Below are positions 39,662 through 51,658 of a stretch of DNA of 64,000 bases, piece after piece. Source of the DNA: Siphlonurus alternatus. Its lineage: Eukaryota > Arthropoda > Insecta > Ephemeroptera > Siphlonuridae. Numbering within the stretch: position 1 is the first letter of the stretch; each line of letters begins with the position of its first letter. The translations under genes and the position numbers were made by a program. The notes below the pieces were generated by a model. The model ran no database searches and was not told the DNA's origin. It saw only the letters and a program-made list of their open reading frames with translations. The stretch spans positions 29,912,118-29,976,117 of the forward strand of contig OX463780.1 in NCBI GenBank assembly GCA_949825025.1, in the 5' to 3' direction.

Positions 39662-39790
39662 ATAATGGGCATGATTCACGAAGAGAGATACTCACGTTTT
39701 TTTCACTAAACATGCACGTTTAGTGAGAAAGCTGGAATAGCTTTCTGGCTTTCTGGATAACTCAATCGTTGGTGAATTGCCCCCCATTAT
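39662..39790. mobile_element. Small hairpin MITE
   Basis: The ends ATAATGGG...ATTCAC and GTGAATTGCCCCCCATTAT are inverted. The centre contains a perfect 9-bp stem, TCACTAAAC / GTTTAGTGA (39703-39711 and 39718-39726), with a six-base loop. At about 129 bp without coding capacity it is a typical short non-autonomous element. The target duplication is unclear because the ends are AT-rich. Confidence 0.55.
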
Positions 39791-40026
39791 GTATAAGATT
39801 AAATTATACAAAATTGTACTGTATATTCCTTTTAAAATAAAATAAAATATATTACTGAGAGTGAAACAATTGAAAAAATATATTACTTTATAGAGAAAAG
39901 TGTGAAAACAAATCTTACATAAGTCTGCATGTTCATTTATTTAGTTTGTTTTAAACATGGACCTTCTAAATTTAAAATGTATTTGCATGCATAATTTTAC
40001 CTCCATTTCTGTTGCAACAATGTAGC

Positions 40027-40280
40027 ATATCGTTCCTCGTCCGGAATAATAGAATAATTTTAGAATAGAATAAATTCTTTATTATAGGCGATGTTTATCT
40101 GCCTATAAATAATTATAAATAATGAGCTATCTGCCTACCAAATTCATGTGCATTGCAATAATGAGCTGTCTGCTTTACCTTTAACCTTGTAATTGCACTC
40201 ACCTGATATAGCAGATAGCTCATTATTGCACACGATTTTTGTTAGGCAGATAGCTCATTATTCCGGACGAGGGACGATAT
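40027..40280. mobile_element. MITE with repeated internal units
   Basis: The left end ATATCGTTCCTCGTCCGGAATAAT and the right end are inverted repeats differing by one base over the first 18. Internally the unit AATAATGAGCTATCTGCCT occurs twice on the plus strand (near 40120 and, degenerate, near 40162) and twice inverted (near 40212 and 40243), giving a nested palindrome. It is inserted next to an AT run. There is no coding capacity; the superfamily is unknown. Confidence 0.78.
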
Positions 40281-40298
40281 ATATATGTATAATATAAT

Positions 40299-40299
<1 letters not shown>

Positions 40300-40329
<30 letters not shown>

Positions 40330-41735
40330 CTTTATATTTTACATGATATCTTGAACAATATTTATCTGAAATTCTATCACAATTTTTTCTGAGTTGTGGT
40401 TTTGCTTGGTTGAATTTGTTAGTGCTATAAGTTCAAAGTAATCTCGTCACATGTTAAATTCCTTCTGACACTTCGTATTATCGTGGCAAACTTCACTGGC
40501 TTGGAAGTCATCTGGTTTCAGACCAAAAGAGATAACAAAATTGATGAAGCAAGCCAAAAGCTGCAGCTGCAATTAAGACTTACAGCCACTCTTAAATTCA
40601 ATAGAAAATCAAGCTCTATTGGCTACGAGGCTTATGTTGCCTTCTATATAATGTTGACGTTGATATCGCATGGGTGTGGTAGCTAAACATGAAAAATAAT
40701 ACATGATATAAGCAAAAAAAAAAATCATTAATTTACATTAGATTTTTACAAAGAAAGTATAATGCTATACAATTTCATAAAATAAAGTTTCATTATATCA
40801 CTAAGTAAGCCAAAAAGAAAAAGGAAGGTGATTATAATTACTTTTCATTACGATTTTATAAAAAAATATATAATTTTTATAATTATAAAATAAAGAGCAA
40901 AAATATAAGTAGCTAAGCTGTTAAGTAAACGAATCAATGTTTGGCTTTAATATATTCTTAATACATGCATGATGAAATATTTTATTAAGTTTTATACTTT
41001 TTTTTTTACTAACATCCAATATTTATAGTAGATAGTGTTAAATCTACAACAGCAAAACGACTTGTATTTGATTAATGATTAAAGTTGTACACATTGCTTT
41101 TATGATCATAAATTATTTTATAGACGGTTTGTTTTACATTTAAAAATAAATATTATAAGTTGAAGCTTGGATAATTTTTATATGAAGTAATTGAAGCATA
41201 ACAATATTCTGTTCTCAATAAATTCGCTTCTGAAAAATGAAAATAGCAAGAAGTGTAATTTCTATAAGTGGAAAATAAAATTCATGGGACATAAATTCTG
41301 CTTCCGTTACTGAAATTTAAAATAAAAAATAATATAATTATTACAAAAGTATGAACATTTGAATTGAAAGTTGAATAGCATTACTCATTTGGTGCTGTTT
41401 GAAGTACGATTAATTAAATCTCATCCCAGAAAAGTCTTGTTTTGATTTATATAATACACCGTAGAACAATAGAATATCTGTATGGAATGCAAAAATGGTT
41501 TGCATTAATATGACCAGCATATACGGTATATTATGTTGTTAAAGCATTAAAAAAACAGTACATCTTGTTGAATTCTATTAATTAAGTGACTATATCTGAA
41601 TACTGTAAACTAATAGTAAAGTCCCATCATCATCAAACAAGGTTCATAATTTATATATAATAAATTATAATAATATAATTATATAATAATAATAATAATT
41701 ATTATATAATTTATAATAATATAAATAATTTAATA
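40300..41735. other. AT-rich non-coding stretch
   Basis: No supported gene. A slightly GC-richer patch at 40480-40685 is open in one plus frame for 67 codons but has no splice or domain support. Confidence 0.55.
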
Positions 41736-41737
41736 AT

Positions 41738-41874
41738 AATATATTATATTATATTATATTATATTATATTATATTATATTATATTATATTATATTATATT
41801 ATATTATATTATATTATATTATATTATATTATATTATATTATATTATATTATATTATATTATATTATATTATAT
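41738..41874. repeat. (ATATT)n pentanucleotide satellite
   Basis: More than twenty tandem ATATT units, nearly perfect, embedded in AT/AAT-rich degenerate repeat. Confidence 0.96.
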
Positions 41875-42045
41875 ATAATAATATATATATAATTTTGTCC
41901 TGAGTTTTACACATTCTTGACGTCAAGCACTACCAAATGGTGACGTCTGTACAAGGCCGGCTGTTTTATCCCTTGAAGTCATAGACGTGACATCCATGCC
42001 GGCGTTGTGGTTGATAGCAAGGCTCTAATCCGGTGACCCGAGACC

Positions 42046-42171
42046 ATGGGAGCTGCTGCTGCTGTCACGGAGGCTGACAGTCGTAACGTGAACCCGTCGT
42101 CGTGGTGTGTCACTAATCCTGCAAGTCACGTGATCACAAATTACCAGCTGCTGCATGTCACCAAAAACTAA
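42046..42171 (+). CDS. Candidate small ORF (41 codons) with good start context
   Basis: The ATG at 42046 lies in the context GAGACCATGG, a close match to the Kozak consensus. It opens 41 codons, beginning MGAAAAVTEADSRNVNPSSW, and ends TAA at 42169-42171. Seventy bases on is a donor-like AAGCAG|GTAAGAT (junction 42244/42245). The stretch is a GC-richer island right after the ATATT satellite and a CRE palindrome (41918-41925). The GCTGCTGCTGCT run explains part of the openness. It may be a 5' exon with a short ORF, or chance. Confidence 0.2.
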   Translation: MGAAAAVTEADSRNVNPSSWCVTNPASHVITNYQLLHVTKN

Positions 42172-42605
42172 GGAAATATTATTTTTAACTTTAGCTAATT
42201 TGTCGAGGTCATTATTTGTCCGTGTTATTGAATTTAGAAGCAGGTAAGATGAATTTATCACAGTTTATTTATTAGTGATATGCATAATAGACTTCATATG
42301 GCAGATAAAACTATAGAAATTTCTTTCTACTCGATATAATATTATTGTTAAATTTTGTCTACAGATTACATGCATGGAAAGTAAATTTGAATTTAAATAC
42401 TATTAATGTAACTAATTTTATATGTTGTAATTATAGGAATTTACCAATCCCATAATAATTTATGTAAATAAAAAACTATCAAGAGACCTGCAATGGTCAC
42501 CTATAATAGATGATCAGCATGGCGGTCACAATCACAAACATTTTGGAAGCAGATTTTAACCTCAAACAGAGAATAGACTACTCTATTCGATAGAGTATCG
42601 ACCTC

Positions 42606-42690
42606 AATTTTTTTTATTGCAGAAATAGAAGGTATAAAGTTATGCTACTGATTTTTTTCAGAAATTTTTTAGGTTGAACTCTGGATATTA
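42606..42690. repeat. Partial copy of the repeat family at 58137-58299
   Basis: AATTTTTTTTATTGCAGAAAT, a GATTTTTTTCAGAAATTTTTT block and TTGAACT follow in the same order as in the left half of the element at 58137. The right inverted arm is not found here, so the copy is truncated or diverged. Confidence 0.45.
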
Positions 42691-42917
42691 ATTAACTAAA
42701 TTCTGAAGTGGCGACTTCATTAACAGCAAAAACGGAAGTTTACTAATAACTATTTTTGAATTATTATTATTGTTTGATTTTTTGTATTCAGGTCTACTTG
42801 CTTACAAGAATAAGCCATATAATATTATTAATTACTATATGACTGTAGTATACAGTATATAAATATGAATTTTATATATTTCTTTTACTTTGCTCAACCA
42901 CCATATATGTTATTATA

Positions 42918-43095
42918 CAGGCGCGGATCCAGGGAGGGGGCTAAGGGGGCTGCAGTTCCCCCCCCCCCCTGAAATTTTAGATTTAGATTTAATATGGGCA
43001 ATATAGGCATTTCCCCCACTCCGATTTTTTTTAACATTGACCTTATGGAGACAGCTCCCCCCCCCCCCCGATTTTTTTTGCTGGATCCGCGCCTG
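42918..43095. mobile_element. hAT-type MITE, second family member
   Basis: The left end CAGGCGCGGATCCAGGG and the right end CTGGATCCGCGCCTG are perfect inverted repeats over about 15 bp and match the ends of 25613-25801. The 8-mers flanking it (TTATTATA and TTCTTGTA) agree at six of eight positions, consistent with a decayed 8-bp target duplication. C-runs flank an AT-rich middle. There is no coding capacity. Confidence 0.8.
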
Positions 43096-45469
43096 TTCTT
43101 GTATGTTATGATATTATGTTCTTAGAAAATAATAATGATGCCGCAAATAACTAATATATGTAAGAATTGAAAATTAAATATAATAATATAATTTATAGCA
43201 ATCATAATATTTTTAAGAGCATGAATGATAAAATGTAATATTTTAAATGACATAAACTTATAAATAAAAAAACATATTTTACATTAATTTACTAGATTTT
43301 AACATCCTATACTGTCATCCTAAATCAGAATTGGAACTGTATGTGAACTCGTATATATATATTATAATATAATCTGGGTTGGGTCAATATAAAAGCATTA
43401 ACATATTATTCTACCTACACTCTCATATAACAAATATACTGATTGCTTATATTATTACTTTTCAAATAACATGATCTGATATTATTACTATAAGTAATAA
43501 AATACAGCAGCATATAAAGTCAGGTATAATAAATTTTTTAAGAAGTATTATGATCGAGCAATAAAATATTGTATAACACATATCAAAAAAGTTATAATAA
43601 CTTTTTAAGCTGAAACTTTTTGAGTACAATTTCATTGCTAGGCTATCGTGGGTCAACCACTCTGGTCAAGGGTTTTCTTGAGCAACTTCAACTCACGTGG
43701 GATAAATAATGGTGCCAATCAGCTCTGACGTCACATCCGGGCACCAGACGTTAACCTACAGTATCTTTTTATTTCTAATTGGTATATTATTCTATTAGCA
43801 AACTATCATTACATTTATGAGTATTCCTTATGTCACAAGATATATTTTAATTGAAAATATGTATTGTAATGCATTAAAGATGAATATAATATGGTGAGAG
43901 AATGAAAGATAAACTTTCAGATCACAACAGCATTGACATATATATTAATTAACTTTCAATAGGAATAATCTTGTGAGACACAAAATGCTCATATTTTATT
44001 CATTGCAATGAAATCGGCCATCCTCATGACTAATTAATATGAAAATGACAAATTTAATTACAATTTATTATGAAGAGTTTTGAATCTCTTAAAAATGATT
44101 GGACCTAACATAGTTGAAATACATTTTTTTTAATATATATAAAATTTATGAATATTAATAAATTTATATTGATGTTTTGAACTCATACTGTAGTTATCAT
44201 ATATTATTAGTTCTTGTGTACAGTTACCAAAGATTTATTAAAATTTTAGTGTCAAAATCAAGATATGCTAATCGGACTGACTTCTTCATCATATTTTTAG
44301 ATTTAAAAGTATATTTTCCTGCCATATATATATTCAAATTAATTTGTATTAAATAAAAAAATAATTATAACAATACATTATTTAAGAAAATTAATTAAAG
44401 CAAATTTTCAGTCTTTTACTAGATAAATATATAATATATTATTGCTATAGCATATAATAAAATTATTAGAAGTTAGAGAAGAGCAAAATCTTAATTGTTT
44501 TGCTTAATTACTCAAATGATTTAGTTGTGTATTTTAATTTAATTATTTATATTTAAAAAATAAAGGTATTTTATAATATGGAATAAAAAAATAAAAGTTT
44601 ATTTGATGAATTTTATTTCATATTTTATAACATTCCTTTCTAAAACACTTTATCACAGTCACTTTGAAAAAAAAAATGTCGAACAGATATTGATTTTTTC
44701 TTTTTTATTTTTTTTAATATTTCTATTGAATAATGAAGGGTATTTTTTTACAGTTACATTACCCCAGTCTGTTAGATTTAAGGGAGGAGAGAGGGAGAAA
44801 AGAGGACAGGGATATGTGGTAACGTGGACCAGGAATCAGTTGGGGAGGGGAGGGGGTGGAGGAGGTCGATACAAAAACCTCGTGTAATTAAAGTTTATGT
44901 GGTTACCCACCCACCCCCTACCACTATGCAAATTCACCACCCTTTCTTTTCAGTCACACTGTGTTTTTTTTTTATTATTTAATTAGTTTGTTTAGCTTTT
45001 TATATTGCAAATAAACACCATTAAATAATTTTTTCTGATTTTATTAAGTTAATTGTATTGATTATTTTTGTTATTGAATAATATTCGAATTAAGCATTTA
45101 AGTTAAATAAATATGGTGCTTATTTTACAAACAAAAAGTAAATATTTATTCAAGATATTTATATTTCCTTGAACTATGGTACTATATGTCATTATTTTTT
45201 ATGTAATAATAATAATTATACAGTTGAATATTTTTATGTTAAATAATTAAATATTTTTTTTTCAATACCCTGATATTAATATTTAAAGTTAAATAATATT
45301 ATTGTAATATCCCATTATTTAATTGTAATTTTTTTATATAATTATTCTTGAGTTATTTTTATTTATTTACTTTTTATTAAAGGAATGATTTGAAATAAGA
45401 TCCCATATTTTACTTTTATGGACACTTAGCAAACAGAGCTGGACAAAAAACATATTACTGAGATATAAT
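43096..45469. other. AT-rich non-coding stretch
   Basis: No supported gene. It contains a CRE palindrome at 43726-43733 within a small GC-richer patch (43670-43760), and a G-rich/C-rich patch at 44760-44945. Confidence 0.55.
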
Positions 45470-47530
45470 AATTAATATATTTTGAGAAAATTATATTCAT
45501 AACTATCAAAATAAACAAAAAGTTGACATATTATTTATAACAAAAATCACTGCAATTTTTTTTTTTTTTTTTTTACATGACAAATAGTACAGATTTTTTT
45601 CTTTTCTTTATTTTTTATGAATACTTTTCTCGCAAACGTACATACATTTTACACAATGGATTTTTTCATTAAAACCGCAGTCATTTTTTTTTATGTTGGG
45701 TTCAAGCCACAACGAAAAAAGCGTATATTGTTTTTTTTATACAGTAAAAAGAAATAATATGTATATATATATATATTAGACAATACCTTTTTTTTTGTCA
45801 AATTTTTATACTATTTTTTTTTTTTTTGTTTTCATTTAATTTTTTCACATAAATTCTTACACAATTTTTAAGCATACTATTATAAGTTTTATACAAACAT
45901 TTATTCTTTTTAAATTACTTAAATACCCATTTAACCCTCCCAATCTATCAAAAAGACATCTTGCATTCTACTCACAGGAAAATATATAAACAAAAGAAGT
46001 TAATGAGTTAAATTAAAAAGATACAGGAACTATTATTTCATATGACTGTGAATTACAAAGAAAAGTTGTATTTATTATTTTTTTTTTCATCATTGCATTA
46101 AGATGACATTTTTTTTTTTATTCTTCTCTCTATACATTTAAATTAAAAGAAATATTTTCTAATAAGAACAATAAGTCTTTTGGTTTTTACTAAAATGTGA
46201 GATATGGAAGCCAAAAAGACACTGTTCAATATCCATATATAATTACAGTATGATTTACAATAAATAAATCCTGTGTTAAAAATATTAATTTACTAATGTA
46301 AGCATGCAAGATTGTTTAAAAAAAAAACTAAATTTATAATTATATTGTACACTTTGTATACGTTATATATTAAACACATAAACTTATTTTAAACACAGGA
46401 TTTTGAATTGTTATTATTTTTTTAAGCGCAATTTATTCATTTTTCTTTTATCATGATTTTTTTTTTCACAAGAAATACAAAGTGCTTAATAGATATAGGC
46501 GTTATCATTACTGTTTTAGGTTGTTTTTTTACATAATAATAATAATATATTATATTTCTGCTGGCATCAAAAATTGAGGATGTAATTCGACTCTTATGAT
46601 ATTTTAATGACGATTCTTGTGATAGAAAGACATATTAGGAGATGACAATAAATTACATGCAATATTTATACCATTCTCTTCCTTTACATAACATTTTTTA
46701 CAAATTTCAAGTCAAAATGTAAATTATTTATAAAAATGGGGGCATATTAATAGCAAAGAAATTAACTAAAGAAAAAAATATACATTTTGACTAAATATTT
46801 TCAACATTAATAAAACTTTTTTTTTTTTTTTTTTTTTTTTTTGAAGAGACAAAAAATGAAATGACAAAGAAAATTTTAGACCCTCTTTTTTTTAGGCTGA
46901 TAATAAAATAAAAAAGATTTATTAATGCTTTCCTTAGCAAACCAATCATATTTTTTTCCACTCTTAATTAACCCACACTGTGCAGTTTTTGCAACTGTCG
47001 AAACTCATCAGGCAAGCAACACACTTTCCAATAAGCACACCACGTATACAAAGGCTACACTTATGGTAGGTCCTCAACAAACTATTCCATTAAAAACAAA
47101 AAACAAAAACAAAAATTGTTCATTCTTGATAACATTATCACTACATTTTGGAAGTGGCTATATTACTATACATTATGTATAATAATTTACGAGACTCCTT
47201 AGCTCCTCACCAAAAATAAGCAGTCTTCTTAATACATTTATTTTTCCTTCTCATTTTTTTTTCTGAAGCGATAATTTAATATAAAAAAAATGTTTTTTTT
47301 TTCTTCCCCTCCATTTCCCATTTAATTTCTATACGGAATGGCACGTGGAATAATTTAGCTTGGCATTTTTATTTATTTTTTTTAGAGCCATGATATATGA
47401 TGATAATGAGGATAATATATATAATAAACATGAAATATGTCTTATATATATTTTACATGTTATTATTTTTTAGCAAACAATAGTTTTGGCATTATATTCA
47501 CTAGTTATTCCAAGTTGGAAAGATCAATAA
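45470..47530 (-). other. A-rich (minus strand) region, possible long 3' UTR of the Q-rich gene
   Basis: Directly downstream of the stop codon at 47531, this 2 kb is AT-rich with an unusual series of T-runs on the plus strand (A-runs on the minus strand), including T-tracts at about 45558-45574, 45819-45828 and 46817-46842. Candidate AATAAA signals on the minus strand include 47377-47372 and 47242-47237. How much is transcribed as 3' UTR cannot be decided from sequence. Confidence 0.3.
47372..47377 (-). terminator. Candidate polyadenylation signal
   Basis: AATAAA on the minus strand about 155 nt after the stop codon at 47531-47533. AT-richness makes such hexamers common, so use is unproven. 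Confidence 0.3.
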
Positions 47531-48399
47531 TTAGACTTGGAACAGCCTAAGCATGCTCTCATTATTCCACAGCATCCTCCCACCGTCCTCGCTTGCACCT
47601 CGACAATAATACGAAGCGTTCCATTGCTGGGCCTCTTGTTGAGCCGATTGTTGCTGCTGCTGTTGGAATGACTGTTGTTGTTGTTGCTGCTGTTGAAGTT
47701 GAGGGGTCAGCACGGTGGCGCTTGCAGTGGCGCCACTCGGGCAACACACCTTGCACATAGCGCCACAGTCCTTTCCTCCAGAATTATTGTTGTTATTATT
47801 ATTGTTGTTGTTATTGTTGCTTCCTAGGCCACAGCTAGTAGTCTGGCGCTGTTGCGGCCACGCAGATGCCTCAAGGAAAGGGTTATTGACCCAGGTCGTG
47901 GCTGAGGTTGCCGGAAAAGTGGTGGTTACTTGCTGCTGGGATACTCGGCTCCGTTTGGCACTTTGAGTGGGACCTGAGCGGGACCAGGCTCGTCGTACCT
48001 GACCTGAGGCAGCAGGTTCAGGGCCCGGTTCACAAGCAGACGCCGGCACTGCGGCTGGTGGGTGCGCGAATTGAGCGGGCCACGGTTGCTGCTGTTGTTG
48101 TTGCTGATTTTGGGGTGGAACGGGGGCGGGTTGGTAAGCCTGGGCGTGAAGTTGGGGGACCTGGGGGCGACATGAGCGGCATGCCACGGCTGCCACGCCC
48201 ACCGCGGGTTGCTGCAAGGACTGACCACGAGGTTGCAGACAGCCGCAGCGGCCCCCCAACTGACACATGGCGCCGTGTTGGGACTGCTGCTGGAGCTGCG
48301 CAGACTGCGGCTGAGATGGCACCTGAGATTTGCCGGGAGCCACGCCGACCTTGGGCAAGGGAGGCAGGTGTTCCGCGCCACACGCCGCAGCAAGCAAGT
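47531..48399 (-). CDS. Q/N-rich C-terminal exon of an unidentified, possibly nuclear, protein
   Basis: Last coding exon on the minus strand. The acceptor CTCGTGTTTCAG ends at 48400; a CTGAC branch-point-like motif lies about 25 nt upstream. The exon opens in phase 1 (two bases complete a codon), then runs 288 codons to TAA (47531-47533). There is no ATG near the start, so exons further right (above 48400) must supply the N-terminus; I could not identify them. The sequence is low complexity: Q tracts near residues 98-104, 235-242 and 245-250, an N tract near 194-205, and Pro/Ala/Ser-rich linkers. Cys clusters lie at 45-53, 73-76 and 211-219 (CGAMCKVCC), and a basic RRAWSRSG...KRSR (135-151) may be an NLS. 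Q codons are mixed CAA/CAG and the tracts are interrupted, suggesting selection rather than recent microsatellite growth. Q/N-rich tails are common in transcription regulators; the family is not recognised. Confidence 0.82.
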
Positions 48400-51300
48400 C
48401 TGAAACACGAGAATCGTCACGTCAGAACATGTCCAAGTACCTCCCTTCTCACTAATTTACATGTCTTAAATCATCATACCAATCATAAATCATTTCTACT
48501 TTTTGAGGCATTGTTCGCTGTATTTTAATATCATGTAATATTTATAGGGGAGTGATAATCATAGGAAATTTTGGGAATGCCAATTTTTGACATTTAAAAA
48601 CAAAAAGGGTTTCTAAATGTATCTATATTGAACTTTCAACAGACATTTGAAAGGGTCATAACCATAATAATTTTATACACTTAATATGTATTTAGTTCTC
48701 AAAACTACTATCATGCCATGGCTTATACATAATAATTAACTATTATATGGTGCATGAATGTTACTATTATTAAATTGCTAGAGGGTTTTTGGATGTAATA
48801 AGTGTCTAAAGGAGTAATATTATAGACCATAAAAATGCACATGAAAAATACCAGACCAACATTGCAGACATGAAGAATTGTTATTAAAAATATTAATAAT
48901 GTGTTCTACTTTCTAACAAAATTAACATTAAATGAGAGAAAAGACTATTATAATTAAATAAAGTATACATGAATGCATATTACTATAAAAAAGTGCTTTT
49001 TTTAACAAAAAGTTAAAATTAGAATTTAAATAAGATGATGTTAAAAAAATATTAAGCATTCCATAAAGCTAGAGAGTTTATTGCCTTTGGTCATTTAAAA
49101 GCAATATGAGTTTGCTATAACATTTTGAGGCCACATAACTCGGAGCATAATACGGATTTTATTACTTTTTTCCTCCTACCCCGCTTAGTTCCATTACTGC
49201 ATACAGCAGCCTTATTTATGATTCATGCACATGTCAGCACCACCAGCACTTGGCTGTGTGACGCACACGTTTGAACCAATTATTCCAGTACGTAATGAGA
49301 ATTTTCCCTACCATACCGAGATTTATTTGTATACTTTATTTAAATTTTAATCTTCAGTCTATACAAAATTATTAAAAAGCGAAGTTGCATTTTTTTATTA
49401 TTATTATTCATGTACATATAGCTGGTTAAAAAAAAAATCCTAAAATATATATTTTTTTATTATTAAAAAGCAAATAATATACATATAATGAAATATGTAT
49501 GTAAATAACTTTTATTTGAATTTCATAACCATTAATATTGTCATATAGTAGTGTAGTGTGTGTATATAAATATATAGAAGAATTAACAAGAGTAAAATCA
49601 ACATGTATACTCCCATCCCCATATAAAACATTGTTGAATTTATAATAATATTTTCATGGAATAAATTTTAATAAAAAAAAAAGAAATAGAAAGGGAAAAA
49701 AACATTAACAGAGCGAGAAGTTTGATATTAGATCACGTTTTTCAAATGCGTGAGTTCGTACTGATCACAATCGTGCATGCTGGTGCTGTAGTTGAGAATA
49801 TATATCAAAATAAGAAGTGACACGCGTGAATCAATTTAAACACTGAAGCGAAGAGAGAGAGACCGCCAAGAGTGGTGTTACCGAATGTGATGTGAAACGA
49901 ATATCTGATATTACGAGAGAACCTACTCACGAGTGCAACATAAAACTCGGTGTGGCGGGGAATGTTGATGAAAAGAGATCACACATCAAAATATCGCTGA
50001 CTGCATGGTGCGAAGCAAGCAACCTTTCTTTACAACACTTTTTCATCATCATCATCACCGTTCCTTTTGTGGTTTCAAAAATTGTAACACTCGATCCTCA
50101 TTAAAAAAAATATATATATAAGTAAAGGGTTGACTGTTTAAGAGTAATAAAAAATATATAATATTTTAAAGTCCATTTACATGTCTTTCACATCTGCTGT
50201 TCTTTATATATATATTATACATAAAAACGTTTTAATTTTAGTTACGAGTTTGAATAAGAGATTATAAAACTTTTTATTTTAAAACTTTAACTGAACATGA
50301 AACTTATATAAAAGAAAGAATTTTTTTGATTAATCAAATAATACTTTTGCAATTAAATGTAAAAAGAGAATTTTATGTGAAGTGAATAATCTTTTATGAC
50401 GTTTGATACTTTCATCATCAAAAAGAAAAAAAACGTTCTTTTAATTTGGTATTCACATGACTAGCAGTAGCCTGGTTATTTTCTTGCGCCAAAGGCTTGC
50501 TTGCATGTGGTTGGCGAATTATCTTGCCGCTGAAATTCTATCCCTCAGCAGCACATGAGAACACATCCTTCCGCCGTCCTTCTATCAAACTTAGCAACGA
50601 CGACGATTCAACCCTCATATCTCGCTGCTGCTGGACCAAAAAACCTTTTGTAGTCGAGTCGGCACTTTTTTGTGCTGCCTTCAACCTTTTGCTGTAGCAA
50701 GTGAGAGAGCGGGGCTAATTTGGTAGTGCTGATACCGCGTCTTTGTGTACCCCGCAGCTTCCTTTTCTTCGTTTATATCTTGTTCAATCAGTCTATGAAC
50801 ATTTTCATCTTATAAAAATTTTTACTTTCTGTTCTCATTATAATCTACCTTCCAGCATATTATAAGCACTTTAATACGAGAGAATAATATTAATAGTAAA
50901 AAAAAAAAGCATTGTCTTCAAATTTATTAAGATAAGAAGATTATATATAATATGTACGTAATAATGATGTATAAATTACAATTTTTATAAGAAATCAAAG
51001 AAGTTTAATATTTTTAGAATAAGTCAACAACAACTAAATTTTGTCATGATGGTATTATACTTTTATGAAAGTACCGTATAACATTATACTTAATATGAAT
51101 TTTATTAATATTTAATACCAGCTAGGATAAAATTTCAAGTATTGTATCAGACATCTGGGAAGCTCGGTGTTTAATTCCATTTGTATGAAATCATTATGAT
51201 GTTCTCAAGGAAAATAAGTAAGGAACTTCAAGAATACTGCAATGACTATGCATGTCATAATATTATAACAAAGCTATATGGACATTTCCTTCCCTTCTTA

Positions 51301-51627
51301 CAAAAGATACTGTGTAACATTGCAAAGAAAATGTAAGACGCATTTTTATATAAAACTTTACAACGATAAGACGAAGAGTTTGTATAATTATACAAAAGGT
51401 AGAATGTTTCAATGATTTAAAAATTTTGTTTTCAAAAGTATTGCATGTTCAACCCTCTTCTATAGTATTATTATTTTTTTCATGACGCGTTTTCTTCTTC
51501 CTTTTTTTTTTTACTATCTCTATAGTGTTGCATGTTAACTTCATGGAAATTTAATCGACAACGAATCTTCTTCTCAAACTTTTTTATTCTTTCTTTTGTT
51601 ATTCCCGGGGGCATCCGTGCAGGTTCT

Positions 51628-51658
<31 letters not shown>

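Noticed and set aside
47908..48528. Long plus-strand frame (206 codons) opposite the Q-rich exon, and two minus-strand shadow frames (47926-48420 and 48030-48383)
   Set aside because: Shadows of GC-rich, CAG-repeat coding sequence. The minus frame with acceptor, stop and Q/N tracts explains the interval better.
50545..50694. Possible minus-strand exon with acceptor CTCACTTGCTACAG
   Set aside because: Two frames are open but no usable donor in the right phase joins it to the exon at 48399.
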